From NCBI GenBank assembly GCA_050692555.1, contig JBOGVS010000017.1, forward strand, positions 1 through 59,524: a stretch of DNA of 59,524 nt. The letters are read 5' to 3'. This document shows, in pieces, positions 30,929 to 39,278 of this stretch (its first letter is position 1; the number at the start of each line of letters is the position of its first letter). The notes under the pieces are model-generated. The model made no database searches. It saw nothing but the letters and a program-made list of their open reading frames with translations, and had not been told where the DNA came from. The DNA is from DAITPV01 sp050692555. Its GTDB lineage: Bacteria > Actinomycetota > UBA4738 > CALAEC01. Position numbers and translations under genes: made by a program.

Positions 30929-31858
30929 GTGAGCGTCATGGTACACACTCCCCCCACTGTGGCTCGGCCGCTCCGCGTCGGCGTGCAGCTTCCCGAGGTG
31001 GAATGGCGTGTGTCATGGCCCGAGTCCGCGGCCATGGCCCGCGCTGCTGAAGAGGCCGGGTTCGACTCGATATGGGTCGGCGACCACCTCCTGTACCGGG
31101 CCAACGGGCGGCCCGAGCGAGGCCCGTGGGAGACGTGGACCTTGCTCGCCGCCCTGGCCGCGGTGACCGAGCGGATTCAGGTGGGGCCGTTGGTGGCGTG
31201 CACGGCGTTCCACCCACCCGGTGTCCTGGCCAAGGCCGCCGCCACCGTGGACGAGATCAGCCGGGGGCGGCTGCTCCTCGGCCTGGGCGCCGGGTGGAAC
31301 GAGGCCGAGTTCCGGGCGTTCGGGATCCCCTTCGACCATCGAGCCTCACGGTTCGAGGAGGCCTTCGAGATCATCCGCCGGCTTCTGTCCGGTGAGCGAG
31401 TCACGTACACCGGACGGTTCCACCACGTCGAGGACGCGGTCCTTCTCCCGCGACCCGCTCGCCGTCCGCCACTGATGATCGGCAGCACTGGAGAACGGGT
31501 CCTGAAGGCCGCCCTCCCCCACGTCGACGCGTGGAACACCTGGTACGAGTTCTTCGGCAATACCCCCGAAGGCTTCGCCGGGCACCTCTCGGGGATGAGT
31601 GCGATCGCCGAGCAGGTCGGCAGGGATCCGGGGCAGATCACCCGGAGCGCCGCGGTGCTGGTGGCGGTGGACCGGAGCTCGAGGGAGCGGCCGGTCGAGG
31701 ACGGATGGAGTCCCCTGGAAGGGTCGGCGGAGCGCATCGCCCGGGGCGTGCGGGAGTTCGCGGAAGCGGGGGCGGACGCGGTCATCCTGATCCTCACCCC
31801 GATCACCGTCGAGTCGATCCGATCCGGGGGCGAGGTCGTGGCCGCGCTCCGGGCCTAG
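30929..31858 (+). CDS. LLM-class F420- or flavin-dependent oxidoreductase
   Basis: Luciferase-like TIM-barrel oxidoreductase (309 aa). The N-terminal strand is GVQLPEVEW; MARAAEEAGFDSIWVGDHLL is the typical family block; RIQVGPLVACTAFHPPGVLA and GRLLLGLGAGWNEAEFRAFG follow. The last is the F420/flavin phosphate-binding region. Relatives reduce or oxidise diverse small molecules; the substrate is unknown. The start (GTG 30929, ATG 30938 or GTG 30959) is uncertain because no RBS is visible. It is divergent from glyQS and its stop overlaps that of the methyltransferase gene. Confidence 0.87.
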   Translation: MSVMVHTPPTVARPLRVGVQLPEVEWRVSWPESAAMARAAEEAGFDSIWVGDHLLYRANGRPERGPWETWTLLAALAAVTERIQVGPLVACTAFHPPGVLAKAAATVDEISRGRLLLGLGAGWNEAEFRAFGIPFDHRASRFEEAFEIIRRLLSGERVTYTGRFHHVEDAVLLPRPARRPPLMIGSTGERVLKAALPHVDAWNTWYEFFGNTPEGFAGHLSGMSAIAEQVGRDPGQITRSAAVLVAVDRSSRERPVEDGWSPLEGSAERIARGVREFAEAGADAVILILTPITVESIRSGGEVVAALRA

Positions 31859-32598
31859 TCGGCCGGCCTGGTGGCCACGAAGGCCTCGGTGCCCACTTCC
31901 TCGTCCGTGTTGATCGCTCGGTTCTCGGCGCGGAACCCGGTCTCTTCCAGGAGCTCGAGCCACGTCGCTCGAGGGAACACTCCGCACACGTGCCGATCCC
32001 GCTCTACCCGCACCTCATCGCCTTCCCGGAGCAGGTACGCGTAGTCGGCCACGTACGTGGTGTCATCGGGGTCCGGGTCCCACACCCACTCGAGGTACCG
32101 AAGGCCTCGCCCGTCTCCATCGGTCCCGCCGTGGTCGGTCCGGGGGGTGAGCGTCTCACGCACCACGTCCGGCACGAACACGGCCGCCCCGCCGGGGCGG
32201 CAGTGAACGAAGGCGGTCTCCATGGTGGCCCGCAGGTCGGTCACGGAGGTCACGTACTCGATGGCGTCGTGGACGAAGACGGCGTCGAAGGTCCGGCCCA
32301 GCCGCAGAGTCCGCATGTCGCCCTGCAGGTGCTCGCACTCGGGATTCAGGTTCCGACTGATCGCCAGCATCTCCTCGGACAGGTCGGTGAGGGTCATCTC
32401 GAAATGGGCCTTGAGGTGAGAGGCGTTGTTCCCTCCCCCGCTCCCGAGCTCCAACACCGTGCGGACCGGGCCGTCGGCCGCCTCGACGAGCAGACCACGG
32501 TACGTCTCCGCCTCCTCGGTGTACTCCTCCGGCGGGGTCAGGACATGGAACCAGGTGGCCAGGTCCCGGTACAGCCTCGGCTCCGGATGTGCCGTCAC
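31855..32598 (-). CDS. SAM-dependent methyltransferase, class I
   Basis: A Rossmann-fold methyltransferase of 247 aa. The SAM-binding motif I is VLELGSGGGNNASHL; motif II carries the acidic LTDLSEEMLAISR; motif IV is FDAVFVHDAIEY. The C-terminal half holds an insertion rich in Asp and Tyr (ADYAYLLREGDEV). The substrate is unknown. It starts at GTG 32598, overlapping the stop of the PPOX-like gene by 4 bases (GTGA), with GGGAAAGGG ahead. It ends overlapping the stop of the convergent LLM gene. Confidence 0.87.
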   Translation of the reverse strand: MTAHPEPRLYRDLATWFHVLTPPEEYTEEAETYRGLLVEAADGPVRTVLELGSGGGNNASHLKAHFEMTLTDLSEEMLAISRNLNPECEHLQGDMRTLRLGRTFDAVFVHDAIEYVTSVTDLRATMETAFVHCRPGGAAVFVPDVVRETLTPRTDHGGTDGDGRGLRYLEWVWDPDPDDTTYVADYAYLLREGDEVRVERDRHVCGVFPRATWLELLEETGFRAENRAINTDEEVGTEAFVATRPAD

Positions 32599-33056
32599 GA
32601 CCCTTTCCCGGGCCGTGGGAGGTCCTCGTAGTAGCGCTCCCACTGGGCCACGGTCTCTTCCTCGGTCACGCCGAGCTCGTACGCCGGGGAGATCAGGGGC
32701 TGGGCCCGGTCGACCCGGATGAGGACGACGCTGTTGATCCGCTCGTCCGGGCGCTCGACGGCGTCATGACCCTCGCCGAAGAACCCGATCGCCTCCTGGA
32801 AGAACGCTCCGTCCGTGAACACCTCCGCCGTGCCCTTGAACCGATAGCCCTTCCGAAGGAAGGGGTCCACCACGTTTACCTCCACGCCCGGGTTGGACCG
32901 CAGGTTCTCCACGGTTCCCGGAGAGCGGAGATCCGCAAAGATCAGATGATCCTCGTCCCAAACCGTGGTGGTGCCCTTCGGCGACAGGTTGGGCGTCCCG
33001 TCCGCGTTGACCGTGGCCACGTAGCCGAGACGCTGCTCCCGGACCACGCGCTGCAT
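32595..33056 (-). CDS. Pyridoxamine 5'-phosphate oxidase-like flavoprotein
   Basis: A split-barrel PPOX-fold protein (153 aa from ATG 33056) that would bind FMN or F420. Family segments: REQRLGYVATVNADGTPNLS with PKGT, DEDHLIFADLRSPGTVENLR, and NPGVEVNVVDPFLRKGYRFK. Relatives normally begin four or more residues earlier with LTED before this Met. Here that stretch (ILTED) continues upstream without ATG, GTG or TTG, so a rarer start (CTG 33077 or ATC 33071, after GAGAGGGAG) may be used. It overlaps the methyltransferase gene by 4 bases. Confidence 0.85.
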   Translation of the reverse strand: MQRVVREQRLGYVATVNADGTPNLSPKGTTTVWDEDHLIFADLRSPGTVENLRSNPGVEVNVVDPFLRKGYRFKGTAEVFTDGAFFQEAIGFFGEGHDAVERPDERINSVVLIRVDRAQPLISPAYELGVTEEETVAQWERYYEDLPRPGKGS

Positions 33057-33086
33057 GTCCTCGGTGAGGATGCCCAGCGCTCCCTC

Positions 33087-33545
33087 TCAGGTGGAGATGT
33101 GGGGCTTGGGCGGGTCGGCGGCGGCCTCGACGATGTCCAGCGCTTCGGGCGGAAGCCCCTGTTGCCGGATGGCTCCCCGGATCCTGGCCAGGTACTGGTT
33201 GGTCGGCCGGACGAAGCCCACCTGGTGAGCCACCCGGTAGGTCAAGCAGCTCACGCTGTCACCGCGGCAGTCCACGGCGACTTCCTCCCGTCGGTAGAAC
33301 GTGGGGTGGCCGATGAACGTGTCAAGCTTGTCGACGTCCTCCTCGTCCACCTCCCACACCACGCCCCACAGGTGGGCGTCCTGGTCGGGCTCGAGGTTCG
33401 CGGCACCGCCCTCCCATCGGTCCGAGTACACGTTGAACTCCAGGCGGTAGCCGTTCAGGCGGCCCGGTCCCACCGGCTGGGCCTCGGGCACCGTTCGATG
33501 CATGATCCGCGGGTCCATGTTCGAGCCGTAGGCGAAGTACCTCAT
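33087..33545 (-). CDS. Gamma-glutamylcyclotransferase (GGCT/AIG2-like)
   Basis: GGCT-fold protein (152 aa), expected to turn gamma-glutamyl peptides into 5-oxoproline. The diagnostic FAYGSNMDPRIM opens it. The region around the catalytic Glu is HPTFYRREEVAVDC. A Pro-rich C-terminus ends at residue 152. The exact substrate is uncertain, as some bacterial members act in other pathways. Its ATG overlaps the uppS stop by 4 bases (ATGA), so it is in one operon with recO and uppS. Confidence 0.88.
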   Translation of the reverse strand: MRYFAYGSNMDPRIMHRTVPEAQPVGPGRLNGYRLEFNVYSDRWEGGAANLEPDQDAHLWGVVWEVDEEDVDKLDTFIGHPTFYRREEVAVDCRGDSVSCLTYRVAHQVGFVRPTNQYLARIRGAIRQQGLPPEALDIVEAAADPPKPHIST

Positions 33546-34276
33546 CCCTCTCCCAGCGCTCCGTACCGTCGCTCACGCTTCTGGAAGTCTCGGATGGCCT
33601 CGTACAGATGCTCGCGATTGAAGTCCGGCCACAGGACCGGGGTGAACCACAGCTCCGCATACGCGGCCTGCCACAGCAGGAAGTTCGAGGTCCGCATCTC
33701 GCCCGAGGTTCGGATCAACAGGTCGGGATCGGGCAGCGAGGGGTCGTACAGGCGCCCGGCGATGCTCCGCTCGGTGATCCGTCCGCGCCGCTTCGCGGCA
33801 GCCTGCTCCTCCAGCAGGCTCCGGACGGCGTCGACGATCTCGGCCCGGCCCCCGTAGTTGAGGGCCACGGTCAGGGTCATGGTCCGGTTCCCGGAGGTCA
33901 TCCGCTCCGCGTCCTCCATCTCCCGGAGGACGGAACGCGGGAGCTTCCACCCACGTCGGCCCAGGAACCGGATCCGGACGCCGCGGTCGCGGAGCTCGTC
34001 GCGGCGTTTGCGGATCAGGGTGCGGTTGAAGTTCATCAGGAACCGGACCTCGGTGGCCGGACGGTCCCAGTTCTCCGTGCTGAACGCATACACGGTGAGG
34101 TATGGCAGGCCGATCTCCAGCCCACCCTCGACCACGTCGTACAGGGCCCGCTCCCCCGCTTCGTGGCCCTTGGTCCGCGGAAGTCCGCGATCGGCGGCCC
34201 ACCGGCCGTTGCCGTCCATGACGATGGCCACGTGGCGCGGGATCCGGGCTCGGTCCAGGTCCTGCAGGTAGCTCAT
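33542..34276 (-). CDS. uppS: Isoprenyl transferase / undecaprenyl diphosphate synthase
   Basis: Cis-prenyltransferase (244 aa) that condenses isopentenyl diphosphate to long-chain prenyl diphosphate, the lipid carrier for cell-wall synthesis. The N-terminal HVAIVMDGNGRWA holds the catalytic Asp; TVYAFSTENWDRP and the C-terminal RTSGEMRTSNFLLWQAAYAE complete the signature. It starts at ATG 34276, which overlaps the recO stop as ATGA. A longer frame upstream is the shadow of recO. It is a cytosolic enzyme acting at the membrane. Confidence 0.95.
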   Translation of the reverse strand: MSYLQDLDRARIPRHVAIVMDGNGRWAADRGLPRTKGHEAGERALYDVVEGGLEIGLPYLTVYAFSTENWDRPATEVRFLMNFNRTLIRKRRDELRDRGVRIRFLGRRGWKLPRSVLREMEDAERMTSGNRTMTLTVALNYGGRAEIVDAVRSLLEEQAAAKRRGRITERSIAGRLYDPSLPDPDLLIRTSGEMRTSNFLLWQAAYAELWFTPVLWPDFNREHLYEAIRDFQKRERRYGALGEG

Positions 34277-35019
34277 TTCGGTGAGGGCGGCCCGGTCCGG
34301 GCCAGCATGGGCAGGCTCCGGATCCGGCGATCGAGGTGGTACTCGCTGAACCCGTACAACAGGGCCCGGGCCTCGCCCCGGACCTGGGGGGGCGTCCCGT
34401 CCCCTCCGGCGGCCGCCAGATCGCCGGACAGGAGCCCGGCCAGCCAGGCCAGCGCGGCCGAGCCGGCCCGGTGAGCGTCGCGCTCCCGGCAGCTCTCGCA
34501 CACCGCTCCCCCTTGCGCGGAGGAGAACCTGGCCACCTCCGTGGTCCCGCACACCGCGCACGCGGTGAGGGCCGGGGCGAACCCGGACAGCCCCATGAGC
34601 CGCAGGAGGTACGCCTCGGCCACGGCGGCGGGGTCGGCGGGGCGGGTCTCCAGGGCCCGGAGACCCTGGAGCAGCAGGAGGAACAGCCGCACGTTGCGCT
34701 CGTGCTCCTCCGCGACCTTGTCGGCGGCCTCCAGCATGGTCTCGCCGGCGGAGAACAGCGCGAAGTCGTCTCGGACGGCCCGAAACGGGCTGAGGATGTC
34801 GGCCTGGGTCACGGTGTCCAGCGTTCGGCCCCGGTACAACATCAGGTTCACGTGGGTGAACGGCTCCAGCCGGGCGCCGAACCGGCTGGTGGTGCGACGG
34901 ATCCCTTTGGCCACCGCCCGAACCTTCCCCGAGCCCTGGGTGAGGATGGAGACGATCTTGTCGGCCTCCGCGAGCTTCACCGCCCCCAAGACGATCCCCT
35001 GCTCCTTGTACAGCGGCAT
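34273..35019 (-). CDS. recO: DNA repair protein RecO
   Basis: Recombination mediator (248 aa) that loads RecA onto SSB-coated DNA with RecR. The N-terminal OB fold is YKEQGIVLGAVKLAEADKIV, then LTQGSGKVRAVAKG. The C-terminal part has a zinc knuckle (CAVCGTT, then CESC). It starts at ATG 35019, 8 bases after TACGAT (35033-35028) and with no RBS, so a leaderless start is likely; a longer frame to 35067 has no RBS either. The gene is coupled to uppS. Confidence 0.93.
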   Translation of the reverse strand: MPLYKEQGIVLGAVKLAEADKIVSILTQGSGKVRAVAKGIRRTTSRFGARLEPFTHVNLMLYRGRTLDTVTQADILSPFRAVRDDFALFSAGETMLEAADKVAEEHERNVRLFLLLLQGLRALETRPADPAAVAEAYLLRLMGLSGFAPALTACAVCGTTEVARFSSAQGGAVCESCRERDAHRAGSAALAWLAGLLSGDLAAAGGDGTPPQVRGEARALLYGFSEYHLDRRIRSLPMLARTGPPSPK

Positions 35020-35048
35020 GTGCCCGAATCGTACCGAATGTAGCGGGC

Positions 35049-35372
35049 CTACCGAAGCACGACCCACAGGATGACCGCGGCGATCCCTCCCAGGGTCAGG
35101 AGCACCGAGAGGACGATCCGCGCCGGCGATGCGGTGGCCTGGTCCACGACCACCTTCCCGCCCTGCTTGGCCTTGTCCAGGGCCCGCTCGGCCCAGGCGT
35201 ACTCCGAGGCCAGGATGGCCAGCCCGGCCAGGATCGCCACGATACCGGGGCCGGGAGTGACCATCATGATCACGCCGGCGATGAGCACGGCGAAGCCGAC
35301 GATGGTGATGGCGATTCGCTTGCCGCTGCGGCCGATGAACCGGACGATCTGCGAGAACGGGTTGAGATCCAC
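35049..35372 (-). CDS. Small PGPGW-type membrane protein
   Basis: A 107-residue protein with two or three membrane segments (about residues 22-45, 45-58 and 88-106) and the family loop MVTPGPGIVAILAGLAIL. This is the PGPGW/TIGR02611-type group, of unknown function. An amphipathic linker RALDKAKQGGKVVVDQA connects to the last helix. It starts at GTG 35372, nine bases after the stop of the short aldehyde dehydrogenase gene, with only a weak RBS. It may be transcribed with the deoC-aldehyde dehydrogenase operon. Confidence 0.8.
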   Translation of the reverse strand: MDLNPFSQIVRFIGRSGKRIAITIVGFAVLIAGVIMMVTPGPGIVAILAGLAILASEYAWAERALDKAKQGGKVVVDQATASPARIVLSVLLTLGGIAAVILWVVLR

Positions 35373-35380
35373 CCGGCGCG

Positions 35381-36244
35381 TCAGGTGCCCATGGGGTGCC
35401 ACACCGTCTTCATCTCCATGAACGAGGTGACGGCGTAGGGGCTCTGCGCGACCTCGGAGCGCCAGTCGGCCTCCGGGCCCGCCGCCCGGACCACCCGCTT
35501 CACGTTCTCCGCGCACAGCTCCTCGACCTCGGGGAGGAGGTGCTCCGGACACCCGGTGAGGTCGACGGCGTTCACGTCCATGTGTCCCGCCAGCCAGGGG
35601 ACCAGCTCGGCCGTGAGGCCGGTGAGGATGTTGACCACCCCGCCGGGGACGTCGGAGGTTGCCAGGACCTCGGACAGGGTCACCGCGGGGATCGGCCACC
35701 GCTCGCTGGCCAGCACCACGGTGCAGTTGCCCGAGACCACGGCGGGGGCCAGCCGGGACACCAACCCCAGGAGCGGCGCGTCCGGAGGGGCCACGATCCC
35801 CACCACCCCGGTCGGCTCCGGGATCGTGAAGTTGAAGTACGGCGCGGCCACCGGGTTCACCGTGCCCATGACGTGATGGACCTTGTCGGCCCAGCCCGCG
35901 TACCACACCCACCGGTCGATGGCGTCGGACACGCCCGCCTCCGGGTCCGTGGCCCCGGCCCGGCGAACCTCGTCGACGAACTGCTCCCGGCGGCCCTCCA
36001 TCAGCTCGGCCACCCGGTACAGCACCTGGCCCCGGTTGTACGGGGTGGCCCCGGCCCAGCTGGGGAACGCGGCCCGCGCGGCCCGGACCGCCTCACGGAG
36101 GTCCTTCCTTGTGGCCCGAGCGGCGCGGGCCACCACCGTGCCGTCCTCGTCCTTCACCGGGTACGAGCGCCCAGACTCGGATCGGGGAAAGGCCCCTCCG
36201 ATGTACAGCTTGTGGGTCTTCCGGACCGCCAGACGGTCGCTCAT
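35381..36244 (-). CDS. Truncated aldehyde dehydrogenase-family protein (pseudo-ALDH)
   Basis: A 287-residue member of the ALDH superfamily that matches only the N-terminal part. The family blocks ATPYNRGQVLYRVAELME and YAGWADKVHHVMGTVNPV are clear, and TIPEPTGVVGIVAPPDAPLL is the cofactor-domain start. The cofactor region reads AVTLSEVLATSDVPGGVVNI. The segment where active enzymes carry the glycine-rich FTGSTxVG and ELGGK (general-base Glu) reads VDLTGCPEHLLPEVEEL, and the catalytic Cys domain is missing. It likely has no dehydrogenase activity. Overlap of 4 bases with the full-length ALDH gene suggests a subunit or decoy role. Confidence 0.82.
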   Translation of the reverse strand: MSDRLAVRKTHKLYIGGAFPRSESGRSYPVKDEDGTVVARAARATRKDLREAVRAARAAFPSWAGATPYNRGQVLYRVAELMEGRREQFVDEVRRAGATDPEAGVSDAIDRWVWYAGWADKVHHVMGTVNPVAAPYFNFTIPEPTGVVGIVAPPDAPLLGLVSRLAPAVVSGNCTVVLASERWPIPAVTLSEVLATSDVPGGVVNILTGLTAELVPWLAGHMDVNAVDLTGCPEHLLPEVEELCAENVKRVVRAAGPEADWRSEVAQSPYAVTSFMEMKTVWHPMGT

Positions 36245-37740
36245 GGCGTCCCGTTCGGCTGGAGCTCGAGGTAGGGCTCCAGGCCGTGCAGACCACCCTC
36301 ACGGCCGAACCCCGATTCCTTGTACCCTCCGAACGGGCTGGACGGGTCGAAGCGGTTGTAGGTGTTGGCCCACACCACTCCGGCCCGCATCCTCTGGGCC
36401 ATCCACAGGATCCTCGACCCCTTCTCCGTCCACACCCCCGCCGACAGCCCGTAGGGCGTGTTGTTGGCCTTCTCCACCGCTTCATCGGGGGTCCGGAACG
36501 TGAGGACCGACAGCACCGGGCCGAAGATCTCCTCCCGGGCGATCCGGTGGGACTGGGCCACCCCGGTGAACAGGGTGGGACGGAACCAGTACCCGCGGTC
36601 CGGGAGATCGCACGCCGGCTGGTAGATCTCCGCGCCTTCTTCCACCCCGGAGGCCACCAGCTCCTCGATCTTGTCGAGCTGCTGCCTCGAGTTGATCGCC
36701 CCGATGTCGGTGTTCTTGTCCAGAGGATCTCCCACCCGCAGCGTGCCCAGCCGGTCCTTCAGCTTCTCCAGCAGCGGCTCGAATACCGACTCCTGGACGA
36801 ACAGCCGCGACCCCGCACAGCACACGTGGCCCTGGTTGAAGTAGATCCCGCCGACGATCCCCTCCACGGCCTGGTCCAGCGCGGCGTCCTCGAACACCAC
36901 GTTGGCGGCCTTCCCTCCGAGCTCCAGGGTGAGCCGCTTGCTCGAGCCGGCCACCGCCCGGCGGATTATCTTCCCCACCTCCGTGGAGCCGGTGAAGGCC
37001 ACCTTGTTCACGGCGGGGTGCTCCACGAGGCTGCCGCCGGTCTTCCCCGCGCCGGTGATGATGTTCACCACGCCGGGCGGCAGGTCGGCCTCCCGGATCA
37101 CCTCCGCCAGCAGCAACGCCGTCAGCGGCGTGGTCTCGGCGGGCTTCAGCACCGCCACGTTCCCCGTTGCCAGAGCTGGCGCCAGCTTCCACGCCGCCAT
37201 CAGCAGCGGGAAGTTCCACGGGATCACCTGGCCGGCCACCCCCAGCGGCCGGGGCACCCGGCCGGGGAACGCGTACTCGAGCTTGTCGCCCCATCCCGCG
37301 TAGTAGAAGAAGTGCGCCGCGGCCAGCGGGAGGTCGACGTCGCGAGACTCCTTGATCGGCTTGCCCCCATCCATGGACTCCAGGACGGCGAACTCCCGGC
37401 TCCGCTCCTGGAGCTGGCGAGCGATGCGGTACAGGTACTTGGCCCGCTCCCGCCCGGGGAGGTCGCGCCAGTGCTTCTCCCACGCGTCTGTCGCGGTGGT
37501 CACCGCGAGGTCCACGTCCTCCGGACCCGCCTCGGCGATCTTGGACAGCGGCTCCTCGGTCGCGGGATTGATCGTGGGGAACCACTTCCCGGACCTCGGC
37601 TCCACGAACTTCCCGCCGATGAACAGCCCGTAGCTGGGGGCGATGCGTACGATCTCCGTCGACTCCGGCGCCGGGGCGTATTCGAACGGCGTGCGGTCGG
37701 CCAGCGCCCGGTCGTCCCGTCGTTCCAGGTCCTTGGCCAT
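36241..37740 (-). CDS. Aldehyde dehydrogenase, NAD(P)-dependent
   Basis: Full-length ALDH (499 aa). The cofactor domain shows PLGVAGQVIPWNFPLLMAAW and FTGSTEVGK. The general-base Glu is in TLELGGKAANVV, and the catalytic Cys in GIYFNQGHVCCAGSRL, followed by EEIFGPVLSVLTF. Next to deoC it most likely oxidises the acetaldehyde released from deoxyribose phosphate (inference). It starts at ATG 37740, overlapping the deoC stop by 1 base (TGATG), and overlaps the following pseudo-ALDH by 4 bases. The three genes form one operon. Confidence 0.93.
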   Translation of the reverse strand: MAKDLERRDDRALADRTPFEYAPAPESTEIVRIAPSYGLFIGGKFVEPRSGKWFPTINPATEEPLSKIAEAGPEDVDLAVTTATDAWEKHWRDLPGRERAKYLYRIARQLQERSREFAVLESMDGGKPIKESRDVDLPLAAAHFFYYAGWGDKLEYAFPGRVPRPLGVAGQVIPWNFPLLMAAWKLAPALATGNVAVLKPAETTPLTALLLAEVIREADLPPGVVNIITGAGKTGGSLVEHPAVNKVAFTGSTEVGKIIRRAVAGSSKRLTLELGGKAANVVFEDAALDQAVEGIVGGIYFNQGHVCCAGSRLFVQESVFEPLLEKLKDRLGTLRVGDPLDKNTDIGAINSRQQLDKIEELVASGVEEGAEIYQPACDLPDRGYWFRPTLFTGVAQSHRIAREEIFGPVLSVLTFRTPDEAVEKANNTPYGLSAGVWTEKGSRILWMAQRMRAGVVWANTYNRFDPSSPFGGYKESGFGREGGLHGLEPYLELQPNGTP

Positions 37741-38696
37741 CAGTCCAGGGTGAAGTAGTCGGGGCTCTGGTACCGGCCGGTCCGCTCCTTCTCGACCTGC
37801 ATGAGGAGGTCGTTGAGGAGCGTGGAGGCGCCGATCCGGAACCGCTCGGGCGCCAGCCACTCGGGACCCAGGGTCTCGTGGAGGATCACCAGGTAGGTCC
37901 AGGCCTCCTTGGCCTTCCGGATCCCGCCGGCCACCTTCAGCCCGACCACTCGCCCGGTCTGGCGGTGGAAGTCCCGGATGGCCTCCATCATGCACAGAGC
38001 GGTGGGATAGGTGGCGCTGATCCCGATCTTGCCCGTCGAGGTCTTGATGAAGTCGGCCCCGGCGGCCATCGACAGCACGGCGGCCTTGCGGACCTGGTCG
38101 TACGAACCGAGCTCCCCGGTCTCCAGGATCACCTTGAGGTGTGCGGTGCCGCTGGCCTCCTTCGACAGCGCCACCTCCTCGTAGGCCTGGGCGTACCGGC
38201 CGGCCAGGAACGCCGAGCGGTTGAGGACGATGTCGATCTCGTCGGCGCCCCACCGCACCGCCTGGCGGATCTCGTCCAGTCGCTCGCCCAGGGGGGCCAG
38301 GCCGCTGGGGAACCCCCCGGCCACGCTGGCCACCTTGACCCCCGTTCCCTTGAGTCGCTCCGCGGCCACCGGGACCAGGGCCGGATACACGACCACCGCG
38401 GCCACGTGCGGGATCGTGGGATCGGTGGGCGCCGGACGGACGGCCTTGGAGCACACCGCGGTGACCTTGCCGGGGGTGTCGGCCCCCTCCAGCGTGGTGA
38501 GGTCGGCGCACCTGATCGCCAGGTCCAGCGCATACAGCTTGGCCTCACGCTTGATCGAGCGGGTGGCCAGGCCGGCGGCCCGCTCTTCGAGACCCACCGC
38601 GTCCACCGGGCTGACCTTGATCGTGGCCGCTTCGGATGCGGAGGGGGTCCAGGGCGAGTCGGGCACCGAGGGTCGCTGGACGGGGACCTTGGCCAT
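37740..38696 (-). CDS. deoC: Deoxyribose-phosphate aldolase
   Basis: DeoC (318 aa) splits 2-deoxyribose 5-phosphate into acetaldehyde and glyceraldehyde 3-phosphate, in deoxynucleoside salvage. The Schiff-base Lys is in GADFIKTSTGK; the assisting Lys is in GLKVAGGIRKAKEAW; the proton-relay Asp is in ADEIDIVLNRSAF. The first 55 residues are a longer N-terminal extension than in short DeoC enzymes. It starts at ATG 38696 shortly after TATCAT (38713-38708). It leads a three-gene operon with two aldehyde dehydrogenase-family genes. Confidence 0.95.
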   Translation of the reverse strand: MAKVPVQRPSVPDSPWTPSASEAATIKVSPVDAVGLEERAAGLATRSIKREAKLYALDLAIRCADLTTLEGADTPGKVTAVCSKAVRPAPTDPTIPHVAAVVVYPALVPVAAERLKGTGVKVASVAGGFPSGLAPLGERLDEIRQAVRWGADEIDIVLNRSAFLAGRYAQAYEEVALSKEASGTAHLKVILETGELGSYDQVRKAAVLSMAAGADFIKTSTGKIGISATYPTALCMMEAIRDFHRQTGRVVGLKVAGGIRKAKEAWTYLVILHETLGPEWLAPERFRIGASTLLNDLLMQVEKERTGRYQSPDYFTLD

Positions 38697-38707
38697 GGGA
38701 GAACCCC

Positions 38708-38713
38708 ATGATA
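38708..38713 (-). promoter_or_regulatory. -10 hexamer of deoC operon
   Basis: TATCAT on the minus strand, eleven bases before the deoC ATG; the leader would be about five bases. The next gene, a cupredoxin, points the other way with its own hexamer TATGCT at 38760-38765. Confidence 0.4.
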
Positions 38714-38772
38714 CGCCCGGCCTCCGGCTCCACCAGGAACAACGGAACTGCGGGGTGGGTATGCTCGATCGG

Positions 38773-39240
38773 ATGAGCCGGTGGGCCGCGCTCGGTCTGG
38801 TCGCGCTGGCGCTCGCGGCGTGCACGTCAGAGCCGGAGCCCGCGGCGTCCCCTCAACCCTCCCCGGAGCCCTCCCCCGAGGCGTCTCCGGAACCCACCGT
38901 CGAACCGGAGTCTCCCAGCCCCGAAGCGGAGCCTGCCGCTTGCGAGGACCTCACGGTCGCCGGGAGGCCCGAGGTCACCATCACCCAGAACGACAACACG
39001 TTCTCGCCCGACTGCCTGATCGTCCTGGGCGGACAGGGGCTGGAGATCGTCAACGAGGGCGTCAACCTGCACAACTTCACCATCGAGGGAACCGACGTGG
39101 ACCTCGACATCAGATCCGGCAAGGCCACCCGCACGGAGGCCATCGCCGGGATCGTGGAACCCGGCTCGTACGAGTTCTTCTGCAAGTTCCACCGGTCGCT
39201 GGGGATGGACGGAGAGATTACGGTCAGCGTCGCCGGGTAG
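38773..39240 (+). CDS. Cupredoxin-like lipoprotein 1
   Basis: First of three tandem copper-protein-like lipoproteins (155 aa). A signal peptide ends in LALAAC. A Pro/Ser/Glu-rich linker (PEPAASPQPSPEPSPE) leads to the cupredoxin domain. Its ligand pattern is the His in LHNFTIEG, then C-x2-H-x5-M in FFCKFHRSLGMDG. The ATG at 38773 lies 7 bases after TATGCT (38760-38765) without an RBS (leaderless); the earlier ATG 38761 is inside that hexamer. Together with the next two genes it may form an electron-transfer or copper-handling set on the outer face of the membrane (inference). Confidence 0.82.
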   Translation: MSRWAALGLVALALAACTSEPEPAASPQPSPEPSPEASPEPTVEPESPSPEAEPAACEDLTVAGRPEVTITQNDNTFSPDCLIVLGGQGLEIVNEGVNLHNFTIEGTDVDLDIRSGKATRTEAIAGIVEPGSYEFFCKFHRSLGMDGEITVSVAG

Positions 39241-39278
39241 GATCAGGATGCATCCCAGACCACCCAGGGAGGAACCCC

